Shown here: one piece after another, positions 23,474 through 33,261 of the stretch
Layout: every line of letters begins with the position of its first letter
Numbering within the stretch: the stretch's first letter is position 1
DNA from: Proteiniclasticum sediminis
GTDB taxonomy: Bacteria > Bacillota > Clostridia > Clostridiales > Clostridiaceae
NCBI RefSeq assembly: GCF_018128025.1
Contig: NZ_JAGSCS010000010.1
Coordinates: forward strand, 32,658 to 96,657
Direction of reading: 5' to 3'
Length of the DNA stretch: 64,000 bases
Made by a program: the position numbers and the translations under genes
The notes under the pieces: model-generated
Databases searched by the model: none
What the model saw: only the letters and a program-made list of their open reading frames with translations
What the model was told of the DNA's origin: nothing

Positions 23474-24883
23474 CTAGGTCATGCTCAGGGTGAAGGTAAA
23501 AATAACCCCCTGCCCTTTGTTTTCCACCCAAATATCTTCGCCAAACTGCGTGATGATGTTGCGCACAATGGGCAGACCCAGCCCGGTGGAAACTTTATTG
23601 GTGCGGGACTTGTCCCCTTTATAGAACCGGTCCCAGATATAGCGGATATCCTCATCGGAAATGGGATGTCCGTCATTGTAGACCGACACATGGACCTTCT
23701 TTCCTTTGATCTTGGTCTGAATGTTGATGTGTCCGTTGTCCATGCAGTGCTTCACCGCATTGTCCGTGAGATTCGTCAGCACCTGAATGAGACGGTCCCG
23801 GTCTCCGGCCACATAGAGGTGGTCTCCCTCCAGGGTCACGTTGACCTTCAGCGCCTTATCGTTGATCTTGGTTTCAAAACGGGTGACGCAGATCCGGACG
23901 ATCTCGTTGATGTCCAGCTCCGTCATCTTGAAGGAGAACTTTCCCGACTCCATGGCGGAAAGATCCAAAAGGTCATTGACCAGCCGGGTGAGCCGCTGAA
24001 TCTCGTCATAGACGATTTTCAGGTAATCCCGCTCCTTGTCCATGGGAATGATGCCGTCCAGAATCCCCGCAATGAACCCCCGGATGGAGGTAATGGGCGA
24101 ACGGAGCTCATGGGAAATATTCGATAAAAAGTCCCGGCGGTTCTTGTCCGTCTTTTCCAGGGACTCCGCCATGCTGTTGAAGGACTCCGAAAGCTGGCCG
24201 ATTTCATCGTTGGAGGTGACCAGCACTCGCTGATTCACCTCGCCCTTGGAGATCTTCCGGGCGATGTTGTTCAGTTCCACCAAGGGCCTAAACAGCATGC
24301 GCTGGGCGATGTAGTAAATGAGGAGAGCCGAAAGCAGAACCGCAATGATGGTCATGGTCCACAGACGGACATAGATCTCATTCAGCGGTTCCCAGATTTT
24401 TTCCATGGGCGTATAGACGACGATGGCGCCCTGATAGGCCTGACTGGCAATGACGGGTTTAATGTAGAGCGACATTTCTTCTCCGGTGACCGGATTACGG
24501 GTCCCGTTGACTTCAATGGAGTTCCCGGAAAGAAGCCCGCTGCGGTCCGGAAAATCAAACTGGGTGAACATGGTTTCCTCATAGGCGGTATTGGTGACAA
24601 AGAACACATAGCCCGATGCATCCACCAGGAGGATATCGCCCTTTTCCACCCCTTTAATCAGCGAAAGACTTTGGAGAAGCTCCGTGTCGTCGATTTCCTT
24701 GTTCAGATACCGGGGAACGCTGGAGGAGGCCACCGTGGTGGTTTCCTCCAGATCTGCCCGATTCCGTTCCAGGAAATAGTTTTGGAACCACATGGTGAGG
24801 ACCACAGCCATGAGGACAAACCCTGTGGCGACGACCAGGGCAAAGGTTACCACCAGTTTCGTCACCAGCGAACTTTTTTTCAT
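23474..24883 (-). CDS. Membrane sensor histidine kinase (WalK/PhoR type)
   Basis: A 469-residue kinase. Two transmembrane helices (about 11-31 and 165-187) bracket an extracytoplasmic sensor of about 130 residues; HAMP follows (RMLFRPLVELNNIARKISKG), then HisKA with DFLSNISHELRSPITSIRGF (phosphorylated His) and HATPase motifs (LTDNAVKHC, YIWDRFYKGDKSRT, GLGLPIV). GAGGGTG lies 8 nt before the ATG. It follows the regulator gene by 15 nt and precedes the HtrA-like gene by 11 nt, forming one leftward operon. The signal is unknown; cell-envelope stress is plausible given the HtrA-like partner. Confidence 0.93.
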   Translation of the reverse strand: MKKSSLVTKLVVTFALVVATGFVLMAVVLTMWFQNYFLERNRADLEETTTVASSSVPRYLNKEIDDTELLQSLSLIKGVEKGDILLVDASGYVFFVTNTAYEETMFTQFDFPDRSGLLSGNSIEVNGTRNPVTGEEMSLYIKPVIASQAYQGAIVVYTPMEKIWEPLNEIYVRLWTMTIIAVLLSALLIYYIAQRMLFRPLVELNNIARKISKGEVNQRVLVTSNDEIGQLSESFNSMAESLEKTDKNRRDFLSNISHELRSPITSIRGFIAGILDGIIPMDKERDYLKIVYDEIQRLTRLVNDLLDLSAMESGKFSFKMTELDINEIVRICVTRFETKINDKALKVNVTLEGDHLYVAGDRDRLIQVLTNLTDNAVKHCMDNGHINIQTKIKGKKVHVSVYNDGHPISDEDIRYIWDRFYKGDKSRTNKVSTGLGLPIVRNIITQFGEDIWVENKGQGVIFTFTLSMT

Positions 24884-24898
24884 TTGCCGTACACCCTC

Positions 24899-25585
24899 TT
24901 ACTTGACTTCAAACTTGTATCCCACACCCCATACGGTTTCCAGCTGCCAGTTGGGTCCGCCGTGGAGCTTTTCCCGAAGACGCTTGATGTGGACATCCAC
25001 GGTACGGGAGTCTCCCGGATAATCATAGCCCCAGACTTCGCAGAGGAGCTGTTCCCGGGTGAATACCCGGTTCTTGTTCGACGCCAGATGATAGAGCAGC
25101 TCAAATTCCTTGGGCGGCATCTTCACATCCTGGCCCTTGTAGACCACATTGTAGGAGTTCACGTCGATATTGAGCTCGGGGAAGTTCAGCACTTCCTTGC
25201 CGCCGCTCTCCGTGTTGAACCGACGCATGACCGCCTTCACCCGAGCCACCACTTCTTTAGGCTCGAAGGGCTTCACCATGTAGTCGTCCGCGCCCAGCTC
25301 CAGCCCCAGCACCTTGTCAAAGGTATCGCCTTTGGCCGTGAGCATGATCACCGGAGTCTCGTAATCCTTGCGGATCCATTTCAGCACATCGATGCCGTCC
25401 ACATAGGGCAGCATGATGTCCAGGAGGACCAGATCCGGTTTATAGTCCACAAACACTTCCTGGGCCGCTTTGCCGTCTGCCGCCACCCGGGTGTCGTACC
25501 CAGAGCTCTGCAAATACATTTTCAGCACTTCGCTGATATTTTCGTCGTCATCGACGATGAGGATTTTTCCGATTTTCCCTTCCAT
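24899..25585 (-). CDS. OmpR/PhoB-family response regulator
   Basis: A 228-residue regulator: receiver domain (1-120) with KILIVDDDENISEVLKMYLQ, phosphoacceptor Asp in LVLLDIMLPY, and ADDYMVKPFEPKEV; then a winged-helix domain (130-228) with PKEFELLYHLASN, REQLLCEVWGYD and SRTVDVHIKRLREKL. First gene of the operon with the kinase and HtrA-like gene. The 300-bp gap upstream carries phased TTAAYR repeats that could be its binding site. Closest by pattern to WalR/PhoP, but no phosphate genes are near. Confidence 0.95.
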   Translation of the reverse strand: MEGKIGKILIVDDDENISEVLKMYLQSSGYDTRVAADGKAAQEVFVDYKPDLVLLDIMLPYVDGIDVLKWIRKDYETPVIMLTAKGDTFDKVLGLELGADDYMVKPFEPKEVVARVKAVMRRFNTESGGKEVLNFPELNIDVNSYNVVYKGQDVKMPPKEFELLYHLASNKNRVFTREQLLCEVWGYDYPGDSRTVDVHIKRLREKLHGGPNWQLETVWGVGYKFEVK

Positions 25586-25697
25586 CTTTCTTAACCCCTT
25601 TCACTTGGACTTCCTTGCGGATATTGTTACTTTTATCATATAGCAATTTTATGATAAATACATACCTTTCACGGATAATTCATAAGCTTCCCCGCAT

Positions 25698-25740
25698 TGT
25701 TAACAGATTATACTCATTCTCTTTTGTTCAAATATGAACA
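25698..25740. promoter_or_regulatory. Inverted repeats in the regulator/ABC exporter gap
   Basis: TGTTAACA (25698-25705) is a perfect palindrome, and TGTTCA-AATA-TGAACA (25725-25740) has 6-bp arms. Both lie in the divergent gap 25586-25880 and are candidate operators. No regulator can be assigned. Confidence 0.35.
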
Positions 25741-25787
25741 TCCCCCTAGCCTCTGCCACTTTTCGGAGAATGGTTCTCCTCCTTGGG

Positions 25788-25841
25788 TTAACGGCTTTTT
25801 AATACACTCTTAATGTATCTCCGATGGAAACGCGATATAAT
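25788..25841 (+). promoter_or_regulatory. Phased direct repeats and -10 box upstream of the ABC exporter
   Basis: TTAACG (25788), TTAATA (25799) and TTAATG (25810) begin exactly 11 bp apart, one helical turn, then TATAAT at 25836-25841. OmpR-type regulators such as PhoP and WalR bind 6-bp direct repeats with 5-bp spacers. A -35 box of normal quality is absent, fitting an activated promoter. Confidence 0.5.
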
Positions 25842-25880
25842 ATGTTAATTGGTAAACAATCTGTACAAAAGGAGAACAAG

Positions 25881-26813
25881 ATGATCATTGAAGTGGAAAA
25901 CCTCAAGAAAAGCTATGGTTCCTTGGTGGCTCTGGAAGATCTGAATCTCAGCGTGGCTGAAGGGGAAGTCTTCGGTCTCCTGGGTCCCAACGGATCGGGA
26001 AAAACCACCGCCATCAACTGCATTCTCTCCCTCCTGGACTATGACCACGGAAGGATCCGGATCTTCGGGAAGGACATGGCCCCCGATGCCTATGATCTCA
26101 AACAGGACATTGGCGTGGTCATGCAGAACGTGGCGGTATTCGACGAACTCACCGTTCAGGAAAATATCGACTACTTCTGCGGGCTCTATGTGCCGGACAA
26201 AAAACGCAAAAAGGAACTGGTGGAGGAGGCTATTCTCTTCACCGGGCTGGAGGATTACCGGAAGTTTTATCCGAAAAAACTCTCCGGCGGTCTCCTGCGC
26301 CGCCTGAACATCGCCTGTGGCATCGCCCACAAGCCCAAGCTCATCTTCCTGGATGAGCCCACCGTGGCTGTGGATCCCCAGAGCCGGAACAAGATCCTGG
26401 AAGGCATCCTGGAACTCAATCGCCAGGGTTCCACCATCATCTACACCTCCCACTACATGGAGGAGGTGGAAACCATCTGTTCCCGCATCATGATCCTGGA
26501 CAAGGGAAAGCCCATCGCCACGGGCACCAAGGAAGAACTGAAGAACATGATTGCCACGGGCACAAAGGTCACGGTGGAGGTTCCAATCTTTTCCGACGCC
26601 CTCCTGCCCAAGGTTCGCGCCCTGCCAGGGGTCATTTCGGCGGATCGTCAGGGGACAAGGCTCCACCTGAAATCCAGCAAGGAAAACGGCATCCTGGAGC
26701 GGGTCATCACCTTCCTCAACGATGAGGGCATTGCCTACTCCAACATCTATGCGGAGCTGCCCACCCTCAATGATGTGTTTCTGGAAATTACCGGCAAAGA
26801 GCTGCGGGATTAG
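25881..26813 (+). CDS. ABC transporter ATP-binding protein (ABC-2 exporter type)
   Basis: A 310-residue ATPase: Walker A GLLGPNGSGKTTAI, Q-loop GVVMQNVAVF, signature LSGGLLRRLNIACGI (a Leu-rich variant of LSGGM/Q), Walker B LIFLDEPTVAVDPQ and switch His in TSHYMEEVE. The C-terminal 90 residues form the accessory domain usual in antibiotic and lipid exporters. The start at 25881 has AAAAGGAG 6 nt upstream; an earlier in-frame ATG overlaps the promoter. Followed by two permease genes in the same operon. Substrate unknown. Confidence 0.93.
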   Translation: MIIEVENLKKSYGSLVALEDLNLSVAEGEVFGLLGPNGSGKTTAINCILSLLDYDHGRIRIFGKDMAPDAYDLKQDIGVVMQNVAVFDELTVQENIDYFCGLYVPDKKRKKELVEEAILFTGLEDYRKFYPKKLSGGLLRRLNIACGIAHKPKLIFLDEPTVAVDPQSRNKILEGILELNRQGSTIIYTSHYMEEVETICSRIMILDKGKPIATGTKEELKNMIATGTKVTVEVPIFSDALLPKVRALPGVISADRQGTRLHLKSSKENGILERVITFLNDEGIAYSNIYAELPTLNDVFLEITGKELRD

Positions 26814-26824
26814 GGGGTGACGCC

Positions 26825-27961
26825 ATGTTCTTCCACATTTTCACCTACCGGCTGAAAAAACTTCTCCGGACCAAGGAAATGATCTTCTGGACCCTGGCTT
26901 TCCCCATACTTCTGGGCACCTTCTTCAACTTGGCTTTTCAAAACCTCGATACCGCGGATCACTTCACGGCCTTTCCTGTGGCCGTGGTGGCCGATGCCGC
27001 CTACGAGGCGGATCCCGTGCTGAAGGACGTCCTCAGCCAGGTCTCCACAGGAGAAGACCCGCTCTTTTCCCTCCAGACCGTCACGGAAAAAGAGGCGGAA
27101 GCCCTGCTGGAAGGGCGAAGCATCGCGGGCTATATCAAAGCCGGCAGCCCCTACCAACTGGTGGTTCGGGAATCGGGACTCAATCAGAACATCCTTCGAC
27201 TCTTCCTGGATAACCTCAACCAGACTTCCGCCGCCATTGCCCTCATGGGTCAGGAACATCCCGAAGGAATTCCCGCCCTTCTGGCCGCTGCAGGGGATCC
27301 CCAGACTTACACCCGGGAACTTCCGTCAGACAATCCTCCCCCTAAGCAGATTCTGAACTATTTTTACTCGCTCCTGGCCATGAGCTGCATGTACGGCGCC
27401 TTCTTCGGCAGCGATGAAGTGACGGATATTCAGGCCAACATTTCTGCCCGGGCCGCCCGGATTAATGTAGCCCCGGTGAACAAGCTGAAGGCCTTTCTTT
27501 CCAGCATGGCCGCCTCCTTCCTCCTCCTCACGGTGAACATGCTCATCCTCCTTCTCTTTGTGCGGTTTGTCCTGGGCATCGACTTCGGATCAAAATCCGC
27601 TCTGGTGGTCCTCACCACCATCGTGGGTTCGCTCACCGGCGCCTCCTTCGGCGCCTTCATCAGCGCCCTGGTGAAGAAAGGAGAAAACCTCAAGGTGGCC
27701 ATCATCATCACCGTCTCCATGGCCGGTTCTTTCCTGGCGGGCATGATGTATGCCGAGATGAAGTTCATCGTCCAGAACACCGTGCCGATCTTGGCCTATC
27801 TGAATCCCGTGAACCTCATCACTGACGCCTACTACTCCCTGTACTATTTCAGCACCCTGGAGCGCTATACGCTAAATATGGCGATTCTCCTCCTCATGAG
27901 CGTCATCTTCAGCGTGGGCACAGCCCTGATTCTAAGGAGGCGAAAATATGCCAGTATTTAA
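26825..27961 (+). CDS. ABC-2 type permease
   Basis: A 378-residue membrane protein: one N-terminal helix (about 20-36), an extracytoplasmic domain of about 170 residues, then five or six helices (SLLAMSCMYGAFFG, AASFLLLTVNMLILLLFVR, ALVVLTTIVGSLTGASFGAF, ITVSMAGSFLAGMMYAEM, MAILLLMSVIFSVGTALI). This is the ABC2_membrane_3/YhgE-like layout. GGGGGTG precedes the ATG. Its last 14 bases overlap the second permease gene; the two probably form a heterodimer. Confidence 0.88.
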   Translation: MFFHIFTYRLKKLLRTKEMIFWTLAFPILLGTFFNLAFQNLDTADHFTAFPVAVVADAAYEADPVLKDVLSQVSTGEDPLFSLQTVTEKEAEALLEGRSIAGYIKAGSPYQLVVRESGLNQNILRLFLDNLNQTSAAIALMGQEHPEGIPALLAAAGDPQTYTRELPSDNPPPKQILNYFYSLLAMSCMYGAFFGSDEVTDIQANISARAARINVAPVNKLKAFLSSMAASFLLLTVNMLILLLFVRFVLGIDFGSKSALVVLTTIVGSLTGASFGAFISALVKKGENLKVAIIITVSMAGSFLAGMMYAEMKFIVQNTVPILAYLNPVNLITDAYYSLYYFSTLERYTLNMAILLLMSVIFSVGTALILRRRKYASI

Positions 27962-29114
27962 GGTAAGTCTCAAGGTGCTGAAGCGCAATCTTCCCAGCAT
28001 CCTGATCTATCTGGGCGTTTTCCTCGCCTTGTCCGTGCTCTTTGCCCGCAATGCCCAGAGTCAGGGCGAAGAGTATACCCGTTTTGATCCGGTGAAAACC
28101 CCCATGGCGGTGTTTGCCGAAGAAGATACTCCCCTCATCCGGGGATTTTTGGCCCACCTGGAGAAAAGCGCCGTGATCCGTCCTCTGGAGGATGAGGAAA
28201 ACCTTATCCAGGATGCCCTCTACTTCCGGAACATTTCCTTCCTCGTCAGGATTCCGAAGGGCTTCACGGAAGCCTTCCTCCGCCAGGAGGAGGTGACCCT
28301 GGGCAAAACCGTGGTGCCCGGCTCCGTGAGCAGCATCTATCCGGAGCTGGCCATTGACACCTACTTTAATACGGCCCGGATGATTCTGGCCGCGGCGCCC
28401 AATCTCACTTCGGAAGAGCTGGCGGAAAAGGTGGAGAAGGCCCTGGCCCAGACGACGCCCATTACGCTGAAAAGCTATGGCACTGAAGCCTCCACCCCGG
28501 GAATGTCCCGTTACTTCTTCAACTATATGGCCTACTCCCTGGTCTCTATCCTGGTCTTGGGCACCAGTCTCGTCATGCTGGTCTGGAAGGATCTGGACCT
28601 TTACCGTCGAACGGAGATCTCCCCCTTACGGCGAAGCCGGATCTCCCTGGAAAAGTACCTGGCCCTGGGGGTTTTCACCCTCATCACCTGGGGAACCCTG
28701 ATCCTCACCTACTATGTGCTCTATCGGGGGGAATCCCGCCAGAGCACCAGCATACTCTTTGTGCTCAACTCCTTCATCCTGGCCTTCACCTCTTTAGGCA
28801 TGAGCTTCCTCATCGGCACCCTGATGAAGAGCCGCAACGCCATCAGCGGAGTGAGCAATGTGCTCTCCTTAGGGCCGTCCTTCATCAGCGGCGTCTTTGT
28901 GCCCCAGGAGCTTCTGGGTGCCGGCGTCCTGGCTCTGGCCCATGTGACCCCCACCTACTGGTACGTGACGGCCAACGGCCTCATCTCCACCCTGGGGAGC
29001 CTTCAGGATCCCGCCCTGAGCCGGATCTTTTCCCACATGGCTGTGGTGGCTGCCTTTGGCCTCGGTTTCTTTGCCCTGGCCAGCTTCCTGGGAAGACGGC
29101 AGACTCGGATGTAG
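27948..29114 (+). CDS. ABC-2 type permease, second subunit
   Basis: A 388-residue protein with the same plan as the preceding gene: helix at 15-33, external domain (40-190), then helices including SLVSILVLGTSLVMLVW, YLALGVFTLITWGTLILTYY, FVLNSFILAFTSLGMSFLIG, GVSNVLSLGPSFISGVFVP and a last one near 355-378. AAGGAGG lies 7 nt upstream of the ATG, inside the end of the first permease gene. Coupled translation suggests a 1:1 complex with it and the ATPase. No terminator on the plus strand is obvious before the prs region. Confidence 0.88.
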   Translation: MPVFKVSLKVLKRNLPSILIYLGVFLALSVLFARNAQSQGEEYTRFDPVKTPMAVFAEEDTPLIRGFLAHLEKSAVIRPLEDEENLIQDALYFRNISFLVRIPKGFTEAFLRQEEVTLGKTVVPGSVSSIYPELAIDTYFNTARMILAAAPNLTSEELAEKVEKALAQTTPITLKSYGTEASTPGMSRYFFNYMAYSLVSILVLGTSLVMLVWKDLDLYRRTEISPLRRSRISLEKYLALGVFTLITWGTLILTYYVLYRGESRQSTSILFVLNSFILAFTSLGMSFLIGTLMKSRNAISGVSNVLSLGPSFISGVFVPQELLGAGVLALAHVTPTYWYVTANGLISTLGSLQDPALSRIFSHMAVVAAFGLGFFALASFLGRRQTRM

Positions 29115-29164
29115 GCCGTCCCCTAGTCCCCTCCTCCACACAACGAGAGAAGTACAAAGCATCT

Positions 29165-29215
29165 AAAACATAAAAAACAGGCTGCAAAACCCAAAGCCAT
29201 GGGTTTTGCAGCCTG
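29165..29215 (-). terminator. Terminator of glmU-prs
   Basis: Perfect 15-bp stem (29178-29192 with 29201-29215) followed on the minus strand by six T. Confidence 0.95.
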
Positions 29216-29232
29216 CTGCATTGTATGGTGAT

Positions 29233-30189
29233 TTAGTCGAAAAGCTTGCTCAGGGGCACATCGTCGGTGATGCGCTTAATGGCTTCTGCAAAGAGCGGAG
29301 CCACGGAGAGAGCGGTGAACTTCGTCAGGTCATCGCGGTTGGGCCAGGCGATGGTATCCAGCATGACCAGCTCCTTGATGGCGCTCTGGTTGATGCGGTC
29401 GATGGCGGGACCGGAAAGAACACCATGGGTGCAGGCGGCATAGACTTCCACGGCGCCCAGGTCCATGAGGGCATTGGCGGCATTGGAGATGGTGCCTGCA
29501 GTGTCGATCATGTCATCGATGAGGATGCAGGTCTTGCCCTTGATGTCGCCGATGATGTTCATGATCTCCGAAACATTGGCCTTGGGTCTGCGCTTGTCGA
29601 TGATGGCCATGGGGGCATGGAGTCTTTCAGCCAGCTTACGGGTTCGGGTGACGGAGCCCAGATCCGGGGAAACCACCACGATATCGGGATTCTCCATGAA
29701 ACCCTTCTTGATGAAGTAATCCGCAATGATGGGCATACCCAGCAGGTGATCCAAAGGGATGTTGAAGTAGCCCTGAATCTGTGCGGCATGGAGATCCATG
29801 GTCAGCACGCGGTCAGCTCCGGCGGTGGTGAGAATATCGGCCACCAGCTTTGCGGTGATGGGATCTCTGGAGCGGACTTTGCGGTCCTGGCGGGCATAGC
29901 CGTAGTAAGGGATCACGGCATTGATTCTTCCGGCGGAAGCTCGCTTGAAGGCATCGATCATAATGAGCAGCTCCATGAGGTTGTCATTGACCGGATGGTT
30001 GGTGGACTGAATGATGAAGACATCGCAGCCTCTTACGGTCTCGTTGGTCTCCACGAAAATTTCTCCATCGGAGAAGGTGCCCACTTTATTGTCTCCCAGC
30101 TTCACGCCCAGAATCTCGGCGATCTGGCGAGCCAGCTCGGGATGTGAACTGCCGGCAAAGATCTTGAAATTGTTGTACTGTTTTATCAT
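29233..30189 (-). CDS. prs: Ribose-phosphate pyrophosphokinase (PRPP synthetase)
   Basis: A 318-residue enzyme with class I signatures: [49 protein letters not shown] (PRPP/metal site) and the PRPP loop [14 protein letters not shown]. It makes PRPP from ribose-5-phosphate and ATP for purine, pyrimidine, His, Trp and NAD synthesis. It lies 12 nt after glmU in the same leftward transcript, the usual Firmicutes arrangement. GGAGGAAT precedes the ATG. Confidence 0.98.
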   Translation of the reverse strand: MIKQYNNFKIFAGSSHPELARQIAEILGVKLGDNKVGTFSDGEIFVETNETVRGCDVFIIQSTNHPVNDNLMELLIMIDAFKRASAGRINAVIPYYGYARQDRKVRSRDPITAKLVADILTTAGADRVLTMDLHAAQIQGYFNIPLDHLLGMPIIADYFIKKGFMENPDIVVVSPDLGSVTRTRKLAERLHAPMAIIDKRRPKANVSEIMNIIGDIKGKTCILIDDMIDTAGTISNAANALMDLGAVEVYAACTHGVLSGPAIDRINQSAIKELVMLDTIAWPNRDDLTKFTALSVAPLFAEAIKRITDDVPLSKLFD

Positions 30190-30201
30190 CGAATATTCCT
30201 C

Positions 30202-31575
30202 CTAATACTTTCCGCTCTCTTTACGCTTCTGAACCCAGCCTTCCTTGTTCACCTGCTTGGCCCGGGCGATGCCCAGGCTTCCCGCAGGGACATCCTCCGT
30301 CACGGTGGAGCCTGCGGCGGTGAAGGCGCCCTCATGGACGGTCACCGGTGCAATGAGGTTCGTATTGCAGCCGATGAAGGCATGATCCTCCACCACGGTT
30401 TTGAACTTGTTCTTGCCGTCATAATTGACCACGACGGTGCCGCAGCCGAAGTTCACATGTTCGCCCACTTCGGCATCGCCGATGTAGGTGAGATGGGAAA
30501 TCTTGGTGCCGTTGCCGATGGTGGACTTTTTGATTTCCACGAAATCGCCCACCTTCACTTCTTCGCCAATGACCGACTGGGGACGAATGTAGGCAAAGGG
30601 ACCCACGCTGGTCTTTTTGCCCACCGCAGATTCCAGGATCACGGAGGAGGTCACCGTCACGTCATCGGCAATCTGGCTGTCCACAATACGGGAGTTGGGG
30701 TACAGGGTCACGCGTTTTCCCAGGACCGTCTTTCCTTCCAGAAGGTTGTTCGGATAGATCACCGTATCCTGGCCAATGACCACATCCGCTCCGATGTAGG
30801 TGGACTGGGGGTCCACCAGCGTAACGCCGTTTTCCATGTGGAAGGTGTTGATTCTTCGGCGCATGATGGCTTCCGCCTCGGCCAGATGAACTCGGGTATT
30901 CACTCCGCGGGTTTCGTCAAACTCCGTAATCACGGCCCCGACCTTCAGTCCTTTGCCCCGCATAATCTCGATGACATCGGTGAGGTAGTACTCCTTCTGG
31001 GCATTGTTGTTCTTGAGCATCTGCAGCGAAGCCAGGAGCTCTTCCACATCAAAGAGATACATGCCCGCATTGACTTCCTTTAGAAGCAGTTCTTCGGGAG
31101 AGCAGTCCTTGTGCTCGATGATCCGAGCCACTTCTTCGCCTTCTCGCTGAATCCGGCCATACCCCGTGGGGTTCTCGATGACGGAGGTGAGAAGGGTGGC
31201 GCTGAATCCGCCCTCCGCATGATTTTTCAGCATGCTGGCCACGGTGGATTCTTGGATGAGGGGGGCATCCCCCGTGAAAATGGCCACCGTTCCGACTTTG
31301 CCTTCCAGAAACGCCTTGGCGCAGAGCACCGCGTGTCCCGTCCCCAGCTGTTCCTCCTGGACAGAGTAGCTGACGTCTCGGCTTTTCGTCTTTTCGATGA
31401 CCTGTTCTTTCCCGTTCCCCACAATGACGTTGACGTCTTGGATCCCGGACTTTCTCATGATGTCGATGACATGATTCACCATTTCCTTGCCGCACACCTG
31501 ATGAAGAACCTTGGAAGTCTCGGACTTCATTCTCTTCCCTTCACCAGCAGCCAGGATCAATGCGTAATTTCCCAT
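30202..31575 (-). CDS. glmU: Bifunctional UDP-GlcNAc pyrophosphorylase / glucosamine-1-phosphate acetyltransferase
   Basis: A 457-residue two-domain enzyme. Residues 1-230 are the uridylyltransferase ([40 protein letters not shown]); residues 250-457 are a left-handed beta helix with hexapeptide repeats and the acetyltransferase site ([39 protein letters not shown]). It makes UDP-GlcNAc for peptidoglycan. Own near-consensus promoter upstream; prs follows. Confidence 0.98.
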   Translation of the reverse strand: MGNYALILAAGEGKRMKSETSKVLHQVCGKEMVNHVIDIMRKSGIQDVNVIVGNGKEQVIEKTKSRDVSYSVQEEQLGTGHAVLCAKAFLEGKVGTVAIFTGDAPLIQESTVASMLKNHAEGGFSATLLTSVIENPTGYGRIQREGEEVARIIEHKDCSPEELLLKEVNAGMYLFDVEELLASLQMLKNNNAQKEYYLTDVIEIMRGKGLKVGAVITEFDETRGVNTRVHLAEAEAIMRRRINTFHMENGVTLVDPQSTYIGADVVIGQDTVIYPNNLLEGKTVLGKRVTLYPNSRIVDSQIADDVTVTSSVILESAVGKKTSVGPFAYIRPQSVIGEEVKVGDFVEIKKSTIGNGTKISHLTYIGDAEVGEHVNFGCGTVVVNYDGKNKFKTVVEDHAFIGCNTNLIAPVTVHEGAFTAAGSTVTEDVPAGSLGIARAKQVNKEGWVQKRKESGKY

Positions 31576-31657
31576 ACTTCACCTCTGTTATTAATGAGCG
31601 ACATGACAATTGGCTTTCAACAGTTCTCCTGTTCAAAGCCCCTTCAATTTCTATTCC

Positions 31658-31686
31658 ATTATAGATGAGGTTCCTTTCAATTTCAA
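31658..31686 (-). promoter_or_regulatory. Promoter of glmU-prs
   Basis: TTGAAA and a perfect TATAAT, 17 bp apart on the minus strand, about 85 nt upstream of glmU. Confidence 0.85.
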
Positions 31687-31699
31687 CCGATATCCCCAG

Positions 31700-31719
31700 C
31701 CCCAAGGGGATCCTTGGGG
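31700..31719. repeat. Inverted repeat upstream of the glmU promoter
   Basis: CCCCAAGG-GGAT-CCTTGGGG, 8-bp arms, lies 14 bp upstream of the glmU -35 box. No T-run on either side, so not a normal terminator; an operator or a spoVG 3' hairpin are options. Confidence 0.4.
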
Positions 31720-31830
31720 AAAATGCAGGATAAATTCAGCGGTTTTCTTTCCCGGAAACGCAAAAAAGACTTGAGGAGCGCCCCAAATCTTTTTCCCGAA
31801 ATCCCGAAGGATCTTCCTCAAAATTCGCTG

Positions 31831-32127
31831 TTAATCCACGGCAATGGGTTCGTCCACAAAGGGTTCCTCTTCATGGCGAACCTTCTCATACTCATCGAGA
31901 ATCGAAGTCTGAAGCTTCTCGCGGGTAGTGGTGTTGATGGGGTGTGCAATATCCTTGAATTCTCCATCTGGGGTTTTCCTGGATGGCATAGCAATGAACA
32001 AGCCGTTCTGCCCTTCGATCACCTTGATGTCGTGCACAACGAATTCGTTGTCGAAGGTAACGGAGACAATTGCCTTCATTTTACCATCGGCTGCAATTTT
32101 CCTGATTCGTACGTCTGTAATGTTCAT
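31831..32127 (-). CDS. spoVG: SpoVG family RNA/DNA-binding regulator
   Basis: A 98-residue SpoVG of usual length: [60 protein letters not shown]. The protein occurs in many non-sporulating bacteria, so it is not by itself evidence of sporulation. It binds nucleic acids and affects division, virulence and sporulation genes in different hosts. AAAGGAGG lies 6 nt upstream. Conserved neighbour of glmU; here 255 bp separate them and each has its own promoter. Confidence 0.97.
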   Translation of the reverse strand: MNITDVRIRKIAADGKMKAIVSVTFDNEFVVHDIKVIEGQNGLFIAMPSRKTPDGEFKDIAHPINTTTREKLQTSILDEYEKVRHEEEPFVDEPIAVD

Positions 32128-32209
32128 GTGAACCTCCTTTAGTATTCGACTTGATCCCGTTGTCCTTAACGTCCATTTAGAAAATTCTGAAATTAAGGAT
32201 TACATTTTG

Positions 32210-32238
32210 ATTATAAGGGGAAGTGGTTACGTTTTCAA
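32210..32238 (-). promoter_or_regulatory. Promoter of spoVG
   Basis: TTGAAA and TATAAT, 17 bp apart on the minus strand, 83 nt upstream of the start. Confidence 0.88.
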
Positions 32239-32416
32239 CTATTTATGTGAAATTTGCTCATTTTTAGCAAAGTTCCCCTTTCGGTTGAAAGGATGCATAA
32301 CGTCCCCCCGCCCCTTGAGGAGAATTTTGTCAAAAGGCCATGAATGCCCCAAAGTTTCGTTTCCCAAAAGTCATTTTGTGTTACCATGAAAGGAGAAACC
32401 AAAAAGGAGAATTTCC

Positions 32417-33241
32417 ATGAACGACTATAAATTAATCTGCATCGATGTGGACGGAACCCTCTATGATGATCATAAGGTCATTCCCCCGGACAATGTGACC
32501 GCCCTGCAGGAAGCCTCCGCCAAAGGCATCCGGGTGGCCATCACCACGGGTCGCATGTTCAACTACGGCTACCTCTACGGCGGACTTCTGGGCTTCGAGA
32601 CCTTAACCATCGCTTCCAATGGTGCCTATGTGCGCGTGGGCGATGAGGTTCTCCACCATCATGGCCTAACCCACGCCCAGGTCCTGGAGGTGAAAGCCAA
32701 AATCGACGAGTCCGGCCTCTTCGCCCACTACAACGCCTGCAACACGCTGCTTTGTTCCGGACCCTTGGGCGATGGCAACGGCTACCTGGCGGCCAACGAT
32801 AAACTCCCGGCATCCCGAAAGATCGACATCGTGGTCACGGAGGATCTGGAGCCGGAGCTGGAAAAAAGATCCGGCGAAATCCTCAAGGCCATCGTCTTCT
32901 CCCAGGGGGATCTGGAGGCCTTAGGTAAGCTTCGGGAGGCGTTTCGGGATCATCCGGACCTGGACGTGGTGGCCTCTTCCCGCTACAACATCGAGATCAT
33001 CCCCAAGGGCGTGAGCAAGGCCCGGGGCATTGAGGCCCTCATCCGCCATCTGGGCATCTCCCCCGAAGAAGTCATCGCCATCGGCGATGAGGAAAATGAC
33101 CTACCCATGATCCGCTTTGCCGGCATGGGGGTGGCCATGGGCAATGCCACTGCCGCGGTGAAGGCTGCCGCCGACTATATCACCGACACCAACAACAATG
33201 CCGGCGTAGCCCAGGCGGTGCGAAAGCTCTGCCTGGAATAA
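32417..33241 (+). CDS. Cof-type HAD-superfamily phosphatase
   Basis: A 274-residue HAD IIB hydrolase. Motif I is ICIDVDGTLYDD (nucleophile Asp and acid/base Asp), motif II is the Thr in AITTGRMF, and motif IV is VIAIGDEENDLPMIRFAG. The Cof cap domain fills residues 85-200. It dephosphorylates small metabolites such as sugar phosphates or FMN-type compounds; the substrate is not predictable. AAAAAGGAG precedes the ATG. Monocistronic, convergent with rpiA across a shared hairpin. Confidence 0.9.
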   Translation: MNDYKLICIDVDGTLYDDHKVIPPDNVTALQEASAKGIRVAITTGRMFNYGYLYGGLLGFETLTIASNGAYVRVGDEVLHHHGLTHAQVLEVKAKIDESGLFAHYNACNTLLCSGPLGDGNGYLAANDKLPASRKIDIVVTEDLEPELEKRSGEILKAIVFSQGDLEALGKLREAFRDHPDLDVVASSRYNIEIIPKGVSKARGIEALIRHLGISPEEVIAIGDEENDLPMIRFAGMGVAMGNATAAVKAAADYITDTNNNAGVAQAVRKLCLE

Positions 33242-33261
33242 TCGCCCCCAGAAAGTAAAAG

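Noticed and set aside
31700-31719. Hairpin upstream of glmU as spoVG terminator
   Set aside because: No T-run on the minus strand; kept only as an inverted repeat of unknown role.
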